Source: Fistularia commersonii
Taxonomy: Eukaryota; Chordata; Actinopteri; Syngnathiformes; Fistulariidae
Direction of reading: 5' to 3'
Length of the DNA: 64,000 bases
Assembly: GCA_037954325.1 (NCBI GenBank)
Contig: JBBMNZ010000054.1
Coordinates: 199,501-263,500 of the forward strand
A program made the translations under genes and the position numbers. Below, in pieces: positions 42,327-53,260 of this stretch; position 1 is the stretch's first letter, and each line of letters opens with the position of its first letter. Below the pieces are notes generated by a model. The model had not been told where the DNA came from, made no database searches, and saw only the letters and a list, made by a program, of their open reading frames with translations.

Positions 42327-42862
42327 TGAAAAACACGGAAGTCAGCAAATTTGAGCTTTTCTTCACTTTGAGTCACATGAACTGCAAATGGTTTGAACGA
42401 TTCTGGAAGTCCCTTTAGCACCATAGCTATGAGAAGATCATCACTCATGACTTCCTCTGCATTTCTTAGCACCGTGATTATAGTCTCTGCCCTAATCACA
42501 AAGTCTGTTACGCTTTCATTGCTTCCTTTCTGCAGTTTTGTCAGGTCAGTATACAGGTTTATAATGCCAGGCTTCCCTTTACCTGCGTAATACTCTCGTA
42601 GCATCTTCAGTGCCTTTCTCCCATCATCTGCAGCTTCGCGCATGACCAGGCCTAGACTTTTGTCATCTAAAAACTGGATCGGTTCGGCATGGGCCATTTC
42701 ATTCTGCTCCTTGTCCTTCGCCTCCTCGTCATCGTCATCAAATTCTGGAGTTTCACTCAGAATTGTGTCTTTGAGCCCCTGTAGCCGCATGCAGGTCAAG
42801 CATTTAGTCTCCCAGAGTTCATACTGCTTCTCATCTTCCACACCGAGACAGTCTCTGGTGGC
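42327..42862 (-). pseudogene. gag: Copia family B Gag (D1), truncated
   Basis: Minus strand. The Gag capsid-like part includes KQYELWETKCL, an acidic DDDDEEAKDKEQNE insert, LDDKSLGLVMREAADDGRKA, LYTDLTKLQKGSNESVTDF and AIAMVLKGLPES-type sequence ending at KFADFRVFQ. It is clearly homologous to family A Gag but distinct in sequence and in having the acidic insert. The true N-terminus is gone: at about 42850-42866 the sequence switches to a plus-strand retroviral env, so the first ~25 residues of the open frame (MILALPYK...) are antisense env. The zinc knuckle is deleted. The D2 copy is 54648-55187. Confidence 0.87.
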
Positions 42863-44299
42863 GATTGGTAAATGTAACGGCAGGAGACCAAACTGATTGT
42901 TATGTTTGTACGGTAATGCCAATATCAATGTCTCATAACCCGACTATACAACCTCATCCAATTAACCAAAGTGAGACCTTGTCTATAATATGGGTATATT
43001 CCCAAGGATTGAGTCAGAGATTTGGAATTTTTCAGAATATAACAAATACCTCAGTCCTTCCTTTTCTGCCTTACGATCCATCCAAATGGCGATTACCAGC
43101 TGATTATTCTATGGTAACCAATAAAACTGTCATTGAGGGATTCACTCTAATGACAATACAAAAGACACCACCATTTTGTATGAAACGACAGTGTGGTAAG
43201 AAAGAGCATTATCTAGGCCAACTACAGTGTGACACTGTGCTAGATATGGAAACGGATAGACCGGTTAGGAAAACCTATGACTACTATAATAATAGTATAT
43301 GTGAGGTTGGAAAGTGGGGAATGGGCGTGTGTGCCATGAATCTGACAGCCCTCAAGCCATTATTGGGCATTGAAACAAACCTCACCAAATCTGGTATACC
43401 ACCATGGAGGATTTTTGCATTCCCACACAAATACGGTTATCCATACATGCCCAAAAACACATGTATGGATTTGTGGCAAACGAGCATTTCTGTATCTGCC
43501 TGAACATTGGTGTGGCACATGCTATTTGGCCCGATTAGGAAGTGCTATGACTTTTATACCAGAGCATAACATGACTCATAGTGTACAACTCATTAGGCCT
43601 ATGGGACATGAACGTAGTCGAAGAGCCTTGATAAGTGACTCTAGAGGAATACTTATGACAATGTTCCCTAACTATGGTGTAGCCTACTCGGGACATCGAA
43701 TGAATGAGGTCTGGGCGACATTACAGAACCTAACGTCAAGGGTTCTAGAATTGAATGGACTGATACAAAACAATCCAGAGACTATGGCTATGAAAGAAAT
43801 GCTTTTACAAAATCGTGTGGCTTTAGATATTGTCTTAGCCAAGGAAGGTGGTGTATGTGCGATAATAGGACAACAATGTTGCACATATATCCCAGACACG
43901 CGAGACAATTTCACAGTAATTCATGACAAATTGACGACATTAAAGAACCAACTAGAGGGTAAAGAGGACAGTGATACTTTAATGTCGTTTTTACAGTTTG
44001 ACCCTCTTGGATGGATCATCAACGGAACTTGGTGGCAAATACTTTTAAAGTGCCTTACACCTGTGATTGTGATTCTTATTTTGTTTTGTTTATTTACTAT
44101 GTGCGTTATTCCTTGTTTGAGAAGCATGATTGCTAAAATGGCTTCCGCAGCCTTTGTCCAGATGGCAATAGTAGCAGTGCAGACCCAACCAAGGACTCAC
44201 TACACTGGACAGATACATGAGCAACTGCCTATAAGTGATTCAGAAAAAGAAAATGATAACAATTTGACTGTGGAGGACGACGACCATGATGTTGTATGA
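42863..44299 (+). pseudogene. env: Endogenous retrovirus envelope, gamma-type, frameshifted (D1)
   Basis: Plus strand, opposite to the surrounding copia. The surface-subunit part (42865-43503) starts inside the protein with a CX2C motif (DCYVC), has several N-x-S/T sites, and runs out of frame at about 43475-43500. The second frame carries the end of SU (EHWCGTC), a furin-type site RSRR, a hydrophobic stretch, an LQNR...ALD heptad region, the CX6CC motif (CAIIGQQCC), a transmembrane segment of about 25 residues and an acidic tail ending DDDHDVV. CX2C with CX6CC is characteristic of gamma-type Env with a disulfide-linked SU-TM. The signal peptide and N-terminus are missing. The frameshift is shared with the D2 copy. 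No gag or pol of this virus is in the window. Relation to Env genes known from spiny-rayed fishes is possible but not tested. Confidence 0.88.
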
Positions 44300-44483
44300 A
44301 GTGTTATCTGTAAACTATGTACCAACATGGCATGATGATGCTGAAGAGTTTAACATTGTTCGGAGTCTCATAAACAGGAGAGAATTGTTAGAGTTTACTC
44401 TCTATTTCTATAACTATGTTATTTCGACTACTCACATGAAGTTAGCCAGACATGCTAGAGCACAAAAGACCTTTGTCCTCTAA
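44286..44483 (+). other. Small open frame overlapping the env 3' end
   Basis: A 65-residue frame overlaps the last 14 nt of env in another frame and continues into the 3' region (MMLYEVLSVNYVPTWHDD...). It is also open in the D2 copy (56611-56808), but the two copies are recent duplicates so that proves little. No domain, signal or family recognised. It could be an accessory frame of the retrovirus or chance. Confidence 0.3.
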
Positions 44484-44870
44484 CAAGAGTTGGGCCCTCC
44501 AAGATATTCCAATGGTCGTAAACATCTTTAGATAAGAACCTACCCCCCCGTAAACGTAAATCTAAACGAGGATAAACACTTCTGGAGAGAAACCTGACCA
44601 CCCCTGTATATCATCCTGGACAACTTCACATATGCATGAACTATACTATACAATGAATGTTGTTATGTAAATAAACACTTTCACACAATAACAAGCCGAG
44701 CAAGGAGGAACTCGGGGGGATTCTCTGGATCTTGGCTCCAAAGAGCGCGCTGAGTCTCCCCCTCTGCAGAGCACAAAAGAATAGTCGCTTGTCTGTGTTA
44801 TTTCTTATGATAACCTCAGTCTCCTCTTTACAGGTTTTACCTTAGACCAGCATGAATTAGAATTACTCTC
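44484..44870 (+). repeat. Probable retroviral 3' untranslated/LTR sequence
   Basis: Downstream of env on the same strand lie a C-run (44544-44550), an AATAAA signal in GTAAATAAACACTTTCACAC, then a GAGCAAGGAGGAACTCGGGG and TTGGCTCC-type segment and a CTCCTCTTTACAG stretch. The order U3-like, polyadenylation signal, then R/U5-like sequence would suit a 3' LTR. LTR boundaries with matching TG...CA ends could not be fixed. It ends where the L2-type LINE begins. Confidence 0.45.
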
Positions 44871-45650
44871 TAATAGCCGCGAGTGGAGCATCTACCTGCA
44901 TGTCCAGAAGCTTCCTGTTCAGCAGGGCAGGTCGAATGGTGTTAAAAGCACTGGAGAAGTCAAAGAACATGACTCTCACAGTGCTTCCTGCCTCCTCCAG
45001 GTGTGTGTAGATTCTGTGCAGCAGGAAGATGATGGCGTCTTCCACTCCTATCCGTGGGTGGTATGCGAACCGCAGGGGGTCCAGCGAAGGTCCGACGACT
45101 GTGCCAAGGTGCCTCAGGACGAGCCTCTCCAGCGACTTCATGACGTGTGATGTCAGCGCCACCGGTCTGTAGTCGCTGTGTCTGCTGGGATGCTTCACCT
45201 CGGGCGCTGGAACCAGGCATGAGGTTTTCCACCGGTCGGGGACAACCATCTGGGTCAGGCTCAGGTTGAAGAGATGTGAGAAGATCCCACACAGCTGAGA
45301 GGCACATCCTTTCAGCACTCTGGGGCTGAGGCCGTCAGGGCCAGCAGCTTTCCTGGGACGAAGGCGGCTGAACTCTCTTCCCACCTCCTCAGCGGTGAAG
45401 GCAACAGGAGGGGGTGGAGAGAGTCCCAGTGGGGGGCAGGACGGCTGAGGTGTAAACGAGACATCGTCCAGGGAAGCAGAAGAGGTGCGTGGGGGAGGGG
45501 GAAAGCTCCTTAAAGTGAGGGGTGAGGGCACGGGGGAAGGAAAGTCCTGAGAGGAGCTGGGGGGAGGGTGGGCGGAGGCACCTTCATCAAATCTGTTAAA
45601 AAACAGGTTTAGTTTGTTTGCCTCCTGCAAGTCTCCTTCCATCATCTGGC
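44871..45650 (-). pseudogene. L2/Rex1-type LINE RT fragment (D1)
   Basis: A 260-residue minus-strand frame. A Pro/Ser-rich linker (ANKLNLFFNRFDEGASAHPP and following) leads into the N-terminal half of a LINE RT: RKAAGPDGLSPRVLKGC, VPDRWKTSCLVPAP, DYRPVALTSHVMKSLERLVL, FAYHPRIGVEDAI and motif A FFDFSSAFNTIRP. It breaks off after MQVDAPLAA, before motif C, and runs into env-side sequence. The fragment lacks endonuclease, the FADD block and the 3' end, so it is truncated on both sides, unusual for a LINE insertion, which normally keeps its 3' end. Family assignment to the CR1/L2/Rex1 group is by resemblance. Confidence 0.83.
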
Positions 45651-45739
45651 TTGCTTGTTTTCCATGGCCAGTGATGAGTTTGCAGTATCGTCGCTCTTCT
45701 CAGCGGCTCCAAACTGTCTTCAGCCGTCTTTGGGGGTTT
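45651..45739 (-). other. Copia family B leader and presumed gag start
   Basis: Between the PBS and the L2 fragment the minus strand has an 85-nt leader and an ATG (about 45664) reading MENKQAS, comparable to MENEEAAN of family A. Here the LINE fragment interrupts after about seven codons. Unlike family A, this start lies downstream of the PBS. Confidence 0.5.
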
Positions 45740-45754
45740 CCTGGGCCCATAACC
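45740..45754 (-). promoter_or_regulatory. Copia family B primer-binding site
   Basis: GGTTATGGGCCCAGG on the minus strand, directly after the LTR terminus GATAACA. It is identical to the family A site and complementary to the anticodon arm of initiator tRNA-Met. Confidence 0.87.
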
Positions 45755-45976
45755 TGTTATCAGAGGTTATCTGTGCAGTAGATCTGCGTGCTACCCCTCA
45801 ATACCGACTGGGTCTTTTACGGAGGAATAATATGTGTGACACGCCTCTTGTTTTACAGAACTGGAAGAAGTTGAGTTTATTTTCAAGCAAATAAAAACAC
45901 TACGGACAGACCGGAAGCTGGGACTGGCCATTCAAAATAAAAGGGAAATAACTGAGAGCATATTTCTCAGATAACA
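45755..45976 (-). repeat. Copia family B 5' LTR, 222 bp, complete
   Basis: On the minus strand it starts TGTTATCTGAGAAATATGC (45976) and ends TCTGATAACA (45755), with a perfect 7-bp inverted terminus TGTTATC/GATAACA and an internal AATAAA. The first ~70 bp match the LTR stubs elsewhere; the remaining ~150 bp are found only here and in D2. The outer flank is L1 coding sequence cut at GCACTTTCTGTCC. Confidence 0.9.
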
Positions 45977-47052
45977 ACTGCACTTTCTGTCCAGAATTGA
46001 GATTCCCTGGAGTGATAGTCGGGGTAACTGTGGTTGTACGGTTCGGTGCGTCATTATATTTTTGGTCAGGAATACAAATTGTCGAGGCAGTGCGTTTCGT
46101 AACTTTATCAACTCTAATATGGGAGGCTTAAATCTGTGTGTAGTACAGAACTGTTCAAAGTCTAGAGGACTGCCATTGTCATCCATCAAGTCAATTCTTG
46201 ACCATATACCTTTCTCAAAGCATTCCTTGTAAAACAGAGGTTTGTTGCCACGCAGTACATATCTATTGTTCCAAATTATTGTACTGTGTGGTGAGAAATT
46301 GTGTAAATATATCATTTTCCATTATAATAGTATTTGTTTATGGAACTCTGAAAATTGGACAGGAATCTTGTTGATATCCAAGTCAGAGATAAGTAGAAGA
46401 CTTAGGCCACCGACTATGTTGAATAAGTAGTTTGGAGTACAATACCAGAAAGAATGATGATGTTTGATCCAGGATTTCAACCAGTTCACCTTCAATGTCC
46501 CATTCAGGCAGTCCAACTCTATCACTTTCAGCCCTCCTTCACTTGTTTCTTTCACCATATGTGATTTTTTTAGATGGTGTGGTCTGTTCCTCCAGATAAA
46601 GTTGAAATTTATTTGGTTAATAGATTTGATGAGTTGATTTGGAGCAGCATTGGAATACACTGGGTATATACATCTGGATAAACATTCCATTTTACTCAAA
46701 TATATCCGGCCTAATATTGATAAATCTCTTTGGAGCCATATATTCAATTTTGCTTTACTTTGATTCAGTTTAGATTCAATGTTCCTGGACTGATTTAACT
46801 TTTGGTCCTTAGATAGGAAAATGCTCAAGTATTTTATTTCTGATTTGATAGGAACACTGCTGATTTCCTTTAGTGGTGAGTCATGCAGCTCAAGAAGTTT
46901 GCATTTCTTTAAGTTTAATGACAATCCTGAAGCCTTGGAGAATGTTTTAATTTTTTCAACGCTTATTGGGACTTGATGTTCATTTTTCAAAACTAAGGTT
47001 GTGTCATCTGCCAGCAGGCTAATAACAATTTCTGTCCCCGACATTATTTCTG

Positions 47053-47053
<1 letters not shown>
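45977..47053 (-). pseudogene. 5'-truncated L1-type ORF2 fragment (D1)
   Basis: The minus strand carries the same L1 segment as 17090-18158. It starts at motif C (ISLLADDTTL) next to a CA tract and continues to LSLQGISILDRKC, where the copia-B LTR cuts it off. Two frames (46322-47080 and 45932-46315) are joined by a break near 46318: TTACAGTATAA-type sequence at 17430 has lost its frame here. The CX2C...H terminal part seen at 16614-16916 is absent. Confidence 0.82.
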
Positions 47054-47086
<33 letters not shown>

Positions 47087-47090
47087 ACAC
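47054..47090. repeat. (CA)n tract
   Basis: Short version of the CA tract at 18159-18271, at the same L1 boundary; about 48 bp shorter than the D2 tract. Confidence 0.95.
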
Positions 47091-47542
47091 CTTAATTCCA
47101 CTCTTTTATATACGCATGCCTGGAGTTCCGGGAGCTCGTTCTCAACGTTCTGGGAATAATCATAGTTGTGCTGATAGCATTAGCCGAAACGCCCCCCCCA
47201 CACACACCACCACCACCACCACCACCACCACCCCACACACACATTAGCTCCTCCATTCATTCACATGTACACGCCGGCTGCTCCGGGGGCTCCACGCCGA
47301 CGTTTCGGTGATCGATGTCCGGAGAAGGTGCACCATTGCCGGTCTGCGGTGTCCTGTAGACCCCCCCCCCTCCATACACACATGCAATACGCCTTGAAAC
47401 GCATCGCTCGCACCGACGCGGGGAATCCTTTTCCCTACTTCCACAACAACTGCAAGAAACGCGTTGCGTCGGCCGCCGTGAGGAAGGGGGGGGGCATTAA
47501 GGGGGGGGAGAGAGAGACATGGAGATTTTCTCAGCCTCTCAT
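47091..47542. repeat. M-module (D1)
   Basis: Same order as 18272-18727: CTTAATTCCACTCTTTTATA, GTGCTGATAGCATTAGCC, CCA tract, core, GCTCGCACCGACGCGGGGAA and G-runs, ending before a T-run. Confidence 0.8.
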
Positions 47543-48252
47543 TCTTTTTTTTTTTTTTTTAATTGAACATAAATAGTACACACAACTATACAAATGTACA
47601 AATAAACATGGCAAGGTAGCACTGAATGTCAATGAAACAACCAGGGGGGGACGGGAGACATAAGGGCATTCGTTCTGTATGTAATCAGAAGTTAATAGTG
47701 TTAACGGTTCGCGAGAATTTTTTAATGCTAGACAAAAAAGAAAATTAAAAGGAAATAATTAAATAAATAGATAGAAAAATAAAATTAAAAACTAAAAAAA
47801 AAAATTGTAAGGGGAATATAACATGTAATTAAGTTGGCCGTTCACAAGGAATCTCAGACATCAAACTGTTTTTAATTGAACATAAATAGTACACACAAAT
47901 ATACAAATGTACAAATAAACATGGCAAGGTAGAACTGAATGTCAATGAAACAACCAGGCATGAGGAACCAAAGGACATAAGGACATTCATTCTGTATGTA
48001 ATCAGAAGTTAATAGTGTTAACGGTTTGTGAGAAATTTACAATGCTAGACAAAAAAAGAAATTAAAATGAAATAATTAAATCAATAGATAGACTAATAAA
48101 AAATTAAAACGAAAAAATGATTGCAAGGGGAGTACAACATGTAATTAAGTTGGCGACTCACAAGGAATCTCAGATATCAAACTGTATATTTTTTGTTGTT
48201 TATATATAAACATATACAAAACAAACATATATTGTTTGTTGTTGTTTATTTT
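47543..48252 (-). repeat. LINE 3' ends; D1/D2 boundary
   Basis: A T-run (poly(A) on minus) and LINE 3' UTR to 47645 close block D1. Then 47645-47875 matches 15992-16227 including GGGACGGGAGACATAAGGGC, and 47876-48252 is another 3' UTR copy whose right part belongs to D2. So three LINE 3'-end pieces lie in a row. Confidence 0.75.
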
Positions 48253-48413
48253 TGGGACATAAGCGAATCACGGTCCGGGCTTCTGCCCTCCTCCGCTCCT
48301 CACCTCATCCGCTCCAGGCCCTGGTACTCCCTGTCCGCGGGACCCCCCCCCCCCCCCCCACCACCCCCACCACCACCAAAACAAACTCTCACACACAGAT
48401 AAACACACGCACA

Positions 48414-48452
<39 letters not shown>

Positions 48453-48469
48453 ACGCACACAAACACGCA

Positions 48470-48500
<31 letters not shown>

Positions 48501-48844
48501 CTGAACTCATCATAGCTGTGCTAATAGCATTGGCCAAAACGTATCCACAACAAAACAAACATTAGCTCATCCACTCATTCACATATGTGTGTGCCTAGAG
48601 GTATGGGAGCTCCAGTCATACGTCCGGGTGATCTATGTCCGGAGAAGGCTCACATTGGCCGGTCTAAGGGGTTCTTCTGCCCCCACAGCTTCCCCGCCTC
48701 TGAGAGGAGAAAAATTACCTCCGCTCCTCCGCTCCTCCGCTTTTCAGCTCCACCGCTCCTCCTCTATGGGCCCTGGTACTCCCCCCCCCCACCTAAACAA
48801 ACTCTCACACATACACACACAAACACACTCACACACACACAAAA

Positions 48845-48876
<32 letters not shown>

Positions 48877-49386
48877 ACACACCTTAACTCATCATAGCTG
48901 TGCTAATAGCATTAGCCGAAACGCATCCACAACCAAACAAACATTAGCTCATCCACTCATTCACATGTGTGTGCCCAATGGTCCGAGAGCTCCAATCATA
49001 CGTCCGGGGGATCTTTGTCCGGAGTATGCTCACATTAGCCAGTCTAAGGGGTTCTTCTGCCCCCAAACTTCCCCGCCTCTGAGAGGAGAAACATTACCTC
49101 CGCTCCTCCGCTTCTCAGCTCCATCGCTCCTCCGCTTTGGGCCCTGGAATTCCCGAACCGCTGGACATAAGCGAATCACGGGCCGGGCTTCTGCCCTCCT
49201 CCGCTCCTCAGCTCATCGTTCGAGGCCCCGGTACTCCCTGTCCGCGACCCCCCCCCACCTAAACAAATTCACACTCACACACACGCACACACACACACAA
49301 AGACACACACACACACACACACAAACACACCTTAACTCATCATAGCTGTGCTAATAGCATTAGCCGAAACGCATCCACAACCAAAC
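48253..49386. repeat. CA-modules of block D2
   Basis: Direct counterpart of 33665-34795 at an offset of about 14.59 kb, differing mainly in C-run and CA-tract length. Confidence 0.85.
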
Positions 49387-49743
49387 TGTTGCGTTTAAGT
49401 TCGCAGCTTCTTCGTTTTCCATGTTTCGGAAGGAATTCACAAGTTTGCCTTGTTTGAATCGTCTTTTATTTTCTTCTTCACAGCTCCGGGAATCAACATC
49501 GGTTAGCCATGGGACATGTACAGTACAGAGTGAGGGAAAAATTCCCGCCAGCACCGCTATACCAAAAAAAAAACCACTGACGTAGAAGTTAACGTCAAGT
49601 TAGCTGAACAGTCGCGAAAAACTAAAACAAGTCCCAAACCTTGTCATAAAGTGCCATGCATTTCCTGAGAGTAGATACAAATACAACATATGTATACTAG
49701 AATGTAAACTCAAATAAAACTAATGAGATCACCTATCTCAACA
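49387..49743 (-). repeat. Copia family A 3' LTR in block D2
   Basis: 357 bp, same termini and 3'-LTR-specific variants as 20549-20904 and 34796-35152, with one private change (ACCACTGACG for ACACTGACG). Confidence 0.9.
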
Positions 49744-50043
49744 CCCCCTCTTGATCTCAACATCCAAAAAAAATCTTTGGACATTTGAATTTCCAAATAA
49801 CCACTTTTTGAATTGTTCTATTTTTACCTTTGTCATGAGTTTTGTCGAGATGTCTGCCAACATGTCCTCTGATGGACAATAGATAAGATTTATTTAACCC
49901 TCACTGAGTGCTTCACGAATGAAATGATATTTTACATCAATGTGTTTTGACCTTTGTCTGTTTACAGGATTCTTACTCAGTGCGATGGCCCCCTGATTGT
50001 CTCCGTAGATTGTTGTGCAACTGTACATTTTGTTGTCCATACC
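49744..50043 (-). pseudogene. Copia family A RNase H remnant (D2)
   Basis: Same content and same RTE junction as 35153-35452, including GDNQGAIALSKN, HFIREALSEG and the TAA after it. Confidence 0.85.
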
Positions 50044-51590
50044 CGTCTCTTCACCTCTTTTACGCACTCTCCGTTGCTCTGGACTGTTGACCCTAAGTAC
50101 CTGAAATCCTCCAGCTTCTTGATCTCCACTCCCTGTAGCCTCACCGCTCCACCCGAGTTCCTCTTGTTCTCACACATATATTCTGTCTTGCTGCGACTAA
50201 CTTTCATTCCTCTCCTTTCCAGAGCATACCTCCACCTCTCTAGATTTTCCTCTACCTGTTGTCTGCTCTCACTACAGATCACAATGTCATCCGCAAACAA
50301 CATGGTCCATGGGGATTCCTGTCTAACCTCATCTGTCAGCCTACCCATCACCATTGCGAACAAGAAGGGGCTCAGAGCTGATCCCTGATGGAGTCCCACC
50401 TCCACCTTGAACTTCTCGGTTACCCCTACAGCACACCGTACCAGTGTCTCACAGCTGGCATGCATGTCCTGCACCAGTCTAACATACTTCTCTGCCACTC
50501 CAGACTTCCTCATACAATACCAGAGCTCCTCTCTTGGCACCCTGTCATATGCTTTTTCTAGGTCTACGAAAACGCAATGCAGCTCCCTCTGGCCTTCTCT
50601 GTACTTTTCTATTAGCATTCTCAACGCAAATACTGCATCTGTAGTACTCTTCCTAGGCATGAAGCCATACTGCTGTTCACAAATGCTGACTTCTGCTCTC
50701 AGTCTAGTTTCCACTACTCTTTCCCATAACTTCATTGTATGGCTCATCAACTTTATCCCTCTGTAGTTGCCACAATTCTGCACATCCCCTTTATTCTTAA
50801 AAATAGGCACCATCACACTTTGTCTCCATTCTTCAGGCATCTTCTCACTCTCTAAGATCCTGTTGAATAATCTAGTCAGAAAATCTACCGCTGCCTCTCC
50901 TAGACACTTCCACACCTCCACAGGTATATCATCAGGACCAACTGCTTTTCCACTCTTCATCCTCTTCAATGCCTTCCTCACTTCACTTTTACTCATTTTT
51001 GCTACTTTGTGGTCTACAATAATCACCTCTTCTACCCTTGCCTCTCTTTCATTTTCCACATTCATCAGCTCTTCAAAGTACTCTTTCCATCTTCCTGTCA
51101 CTCTTCTAGCATCTGTCAATACATTTCCCTCTCTGTCCTTTATCACCCGGACCTGCTGTACATCCTTTCCATCTTTATCTCTCTGTTTCGCCAACTTGTA
51201 TAGATCACTTTCAGCCTCCTTACTATCCAACCGAGCATACAAGTCATCATAAGCCCTTTGTTTTGCCTTTGCTACCTCTATCTTTACCTTTCGCCGCATC
51301 TCCCTGAACTCCTGTCTGTTCTCTTCAGTCCTCTCAGTATCCCACTTCTTCTTCGCTAACCATTTTGTCTGTATACACTCCTGCACTTCCTCATTCCACC
51401 ACCAAGTCTCCTTATCTACTTTCCTTCCAGATGACACACCAAGTACTCTTCTACCTGTCTCCCTGATCATACTAGCTGTTGTTGTCCAATCATCTGGAAG
51501 CTCTCCCTGACCACCCAGACCCTTTCTCAACTCCTCCCTGAAAACCATGCAACACTCTGCTGCAATAATTAAATCATCTACCCAAAGCAA
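50044..51590 (-). pseudogene. RTE-type LINE in block D2, open for 537 codons
   Basis: The minus-strand frame from MLWVDDLIIAA through the RTE linker and RT core is uninterrupted, unlike D1. Motifs: KETWWWNEEVQ, GKAVGPDDIPVEVWK, VDLEKAYDRVPRE, HQGSALSPFLFA and FADDIVI (preceded by WTMLFADD, where the others have WTMMFADD). At the 3' side it runs into copia-A RNase H sequence out of frame. Its N-terminal part agrees with the inverted copy at 31584 (GLGGQGELPDDWTTTASMIRE), where D1 reads GLGCQGE and ASVIRE. Confidence 0.87.
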
Positions 51591-52054
51591 ATCTTCTCCA
51601 CGGCTCTAAACTCGTTCGTCGCCGCTACTTGGGGATCACCGGATGGCTTTCTCCCTCCGCTTCCTTACATTTTATGTCCGCTAGATGGCGGCATCCGACT
51701 GTGCACAGCGCTTGGAGCTCCAGCAGGTGATCTGGCCGCTGTGTATGAGAGGAATAAACGAGTGGGGCCGTGAGTGCAATAAATCCCCCTCCACTTCTTA
51801 CATGGATGTTATCACCCTGTTACTGTATTTTAACGATACCGCTGTGTTTTCCACCTCAATGTTAAGCCGATTTTTAAACATTAAAAACCAAATTGCTCGA
51901 TTCAGTGACACCGAGGCCCTGAGTGGAGGACTTATGGAGTTGACTCCTTCGCTTATTCATAAGTGCATGTCTGGTGCTCCCGGAGCTTCATGCCGACGTC
52001 ACGGGGATCCGTGTCCGAAGAAGGTGCACCTTGGCCGGTCTGCGGGGTCCTGTT
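51591..52054 (+). repeat. X-module in D2, intact 123-residue frame
   Basis: The frame 51685-52056 is identical in protein to the one at 31112-31483, marking these two as the closest pair of X-modules. Confidence 0.75.
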
Positions 52055-52123
52055 GACCGGAAGCTGAGGCTGGCCCTTCGAAATAACACGGAAAATAATT
52101 GAGAGCATATTTCTCAGTTGACA
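52055..52123 (-). repeat. Copia family B LTR stub (D2)
   Basis: TGTCAACTGAGAAATATG on minus from 52123, same truncation point as the other stubs. Confidence 0.83.
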
Positions 52124-53100
52124 ACGCCCCCACTTGCTCTCATATTATTGGTATCTTTGCCCATTTACATCAAAATAAAATACTCATGACCCAAACAACA
52201 ACTTTGAAAAATTCAACAACTTAAACTGCGATGCAGGCTTTGTCATAACATGTGCCGGCATCTCTTGTGTTGGACAATACTGTAGGGCTACCTTTCCACA
52301 TATTTTCTTTGTGACATCTTAACACACTCTTCTGACTGACATATTTTCTGGGTATTGATTTTGATCACTTTGCCCAAGTCCTTCATTTTAAATCTAGCTG
52401 TAAGCATGATTTTCACCTCTTTCATTACTTCCTCATCACTCGCAGCTATGATTAAATCATCTACCCATATTATGATGATGACTTTGTCATTTTGGTTTTC
52501 TTTGACATAGACACAATGATCTGCTTCATTCTGAATAAAGTCGTTGTCAATCAAGTAAGAATGGAGCATCAGATCCCAATGACGACCTGCCAAATTTTCC
52601 TGAACTGATTTCTGCATGAACACCCTCACACTTGTCATATTTGCTGTTGGAGAAAATGTTTCCTCAAAATCCGTGCCATACTTTTGACTGTAGCCCTTAG
52701 CAAAATAACGAGCTTTATATTTGTTTGTGCCAACTTCATTTCTTTTTAGCGCATACACCCACCCCCCCACCCCCACTGCACACTTGCCTTGGGGTAGCTG
52801 TGTTAGGGTCAAAGTGTTGTTCTCTCTCAATGACTCCATCTCGTCGTCCATAGATTTCATCCACTTGTCAGCATTGAGGGAACTCCTTGCCTCTTTAAAT
52901 GTCTGTGGGACACCACACGCCAGTCTATAACAGTAGTCAATGTTAGTGAACACTTGGTCATCGTCAATAGCACTAGTCACATAACCATTAAAGTAACTGG
53001 GCTTCTTTTTGGTTCTAGTTGATCGTCTCACATTGTCTGCACTGCTTGGCTTTGTCACACGGTCAGATACGGGGCTGCCCATTTCCAAGGTGTACAAAGG
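52124..53100 (-). pseudogene. Copia family B RT fragment in D2, motif A deleted
   Basis: A 269-residue open frame (52288-53097) with the same internal deletion as 30071-30880 and 39975-40784. It is the only RT-B copy in D2; D1 has two. KMKDLGKV here keeps the family-typical DLGK, which is changed to DLAK in D1. Confidence 0.87.
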
Positions 53101-53150
53101 TGTACAAGACAGTGGTGAGACCAGCGATGATGTATGGACTAGAAACTGTA

Positions 53151-53229
53151 GAAGAAGAAGAAGAAGATGAAGAAGAAGAAGAAGAAGAAGAAGAAGAAGA
53201 AGAAGAAGAAGAAGAAGAAGAAGAAGAAG

Positions 53230-53259
<30 letters not shown>
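53151..53259. repeat. (GAA)n tract (D2)
   Basis: About 109 bp of GAA with one GAT, after the same RTE remnant (ATGTATGGACTAGAAACTGT) as at 40838. Confidence 0.95.

Positions 53260-53260
<1 letters not shown>

Noticed and set aside
42863..44299. Functional env captured by copia-B
   Set aside because: Env is antisense to copia, lacks its N-terminus and is frameshifted in both copies.
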